A stretch of 64,000 nt of DNA. It comes from Euclidia mi (taxonomy: Eukaryota > Arthropoda > Insecta > Lepidoptera > Erebidae). Of this stretch, positions 63,750-64,000 are shown in pieces. The notes under the pieces were generated by a model, which did not search any database, was not told where the DNA came from, and saw only the letters and a list, made by a program, of their open reading frames with translations. The translations under genes were made by a program, and so were the position numbers. The stretch is taken from positions 36,972,475-37,036,474 of the forward strand of contig OX123205.2 in NCBI GenBank assembly GCA_944739405.2, given 5' to 3'. Each line of letters opens with the position of its first letter. Position 1 is the stretch's first letter.

Positions 63750-63937
63750 GTACAATCAAACAAGTCGGCGCTGGACCAGTTTGAAAAATTATCTTGGCTC
63801 GCTCAGAGTCGAGGCACACTAAAAACTGGTTTTGTATACCTACGAGTGTCAATGTGCGTATAAAGTAGCACTGGAAGCCACGATGTCTTGCTGAGCGATT
63901 CTCGCCCTTATGGTGGTCTAGCGGGAAGTTGTTCGAC
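63750..63937 (+). repeat. Unclassified two-copy repeat
   Basis: Same orientation and nearly the same length as 18221-18409; flanks are unrelated. Confidence 0.6.
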
Positions 63938-64000
63938 TGTACATTGTAATTTGTAATCTACCTAGTCTAACCAGGTATATTAGTTTTTGCATTACAGCTG

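Overview
The window is animal nuclear DNA, almost certainly from a moth or butterfly and probably a noctuid-like moth (inference). The evidence is one spliced gene with insect-type introns, plus Lepidoptera-style SINEs, RTE and Jockey-type LINEs, short Helitrons and MITEs. There are no bacterial-style operons, no intact rRNA or tRNA gene and no CRISPR array.

The only confident host gene is ImpL2 on the minus strand (51437-56528). It encodes a secreted protein with two immunoglobulin domains that binds insulin-like peptides. Five coding exons join in a consistent reading frame with GT/AG borders: 56528-56417, 53667-53498, 53122-52960, 52206-52013 and 51601-51479. They give 254 codons. The fifth exon either runs to a stop at 51437 (267 aa) or splices at a strong donor to a short last exon that I did not find. 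A possible non-coding first exon lies at 62612-62514. A second, unrecognised candidate exon on the plus strand (10410-10677) has a good acceptor and a stop.

Most of the rest is mobile DNA. From left to right: 1-9 kb carries a MITE with imperfect inverted ends, palindromic foldback elements, tRNA-type SINEs, RTE 3' ends and Helitrons. 9-10 kb has a 5S rRNA-derived SINE inserted in a tRNA-type SINE. 10-23 kb mixes SINEs, a TIR element between direct repeats, hairpins, an RTE fragment and MITEs. 23-33 kb is full of nested insertions with clear target-site duplications (hAT, R1-like LINE ends, MITE in MITE, SINE in SINE). 33-41 kb has further SINEs, a large palindromic MITE and a TTAA-flanked piggyBac-like element. 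41-47 kb holds a decayed reverse transcriptase with a C-terminal Cys/His knuckle and PD-(D/E)XK-like domain, split by a nested Jockey-type LINE and bracketed by clusters of one 11-bp motif. 47-51 kb is repeats, then the AT-rich 3' flank of ImpL2. 56-64 kb is AT-rich with SINEs and small hairpins.

Two relations between elements stand out. A SINE family has the same 3' hairpin tail as the RTE LINE present here, and in the LINE that hairpin contains the stop codon of the ORF. Another SINE family resembles the 3' end of the Jockey-type LINE. Together the window shows probable LINE-SINE partner pairs side by side with recent nested insertions.
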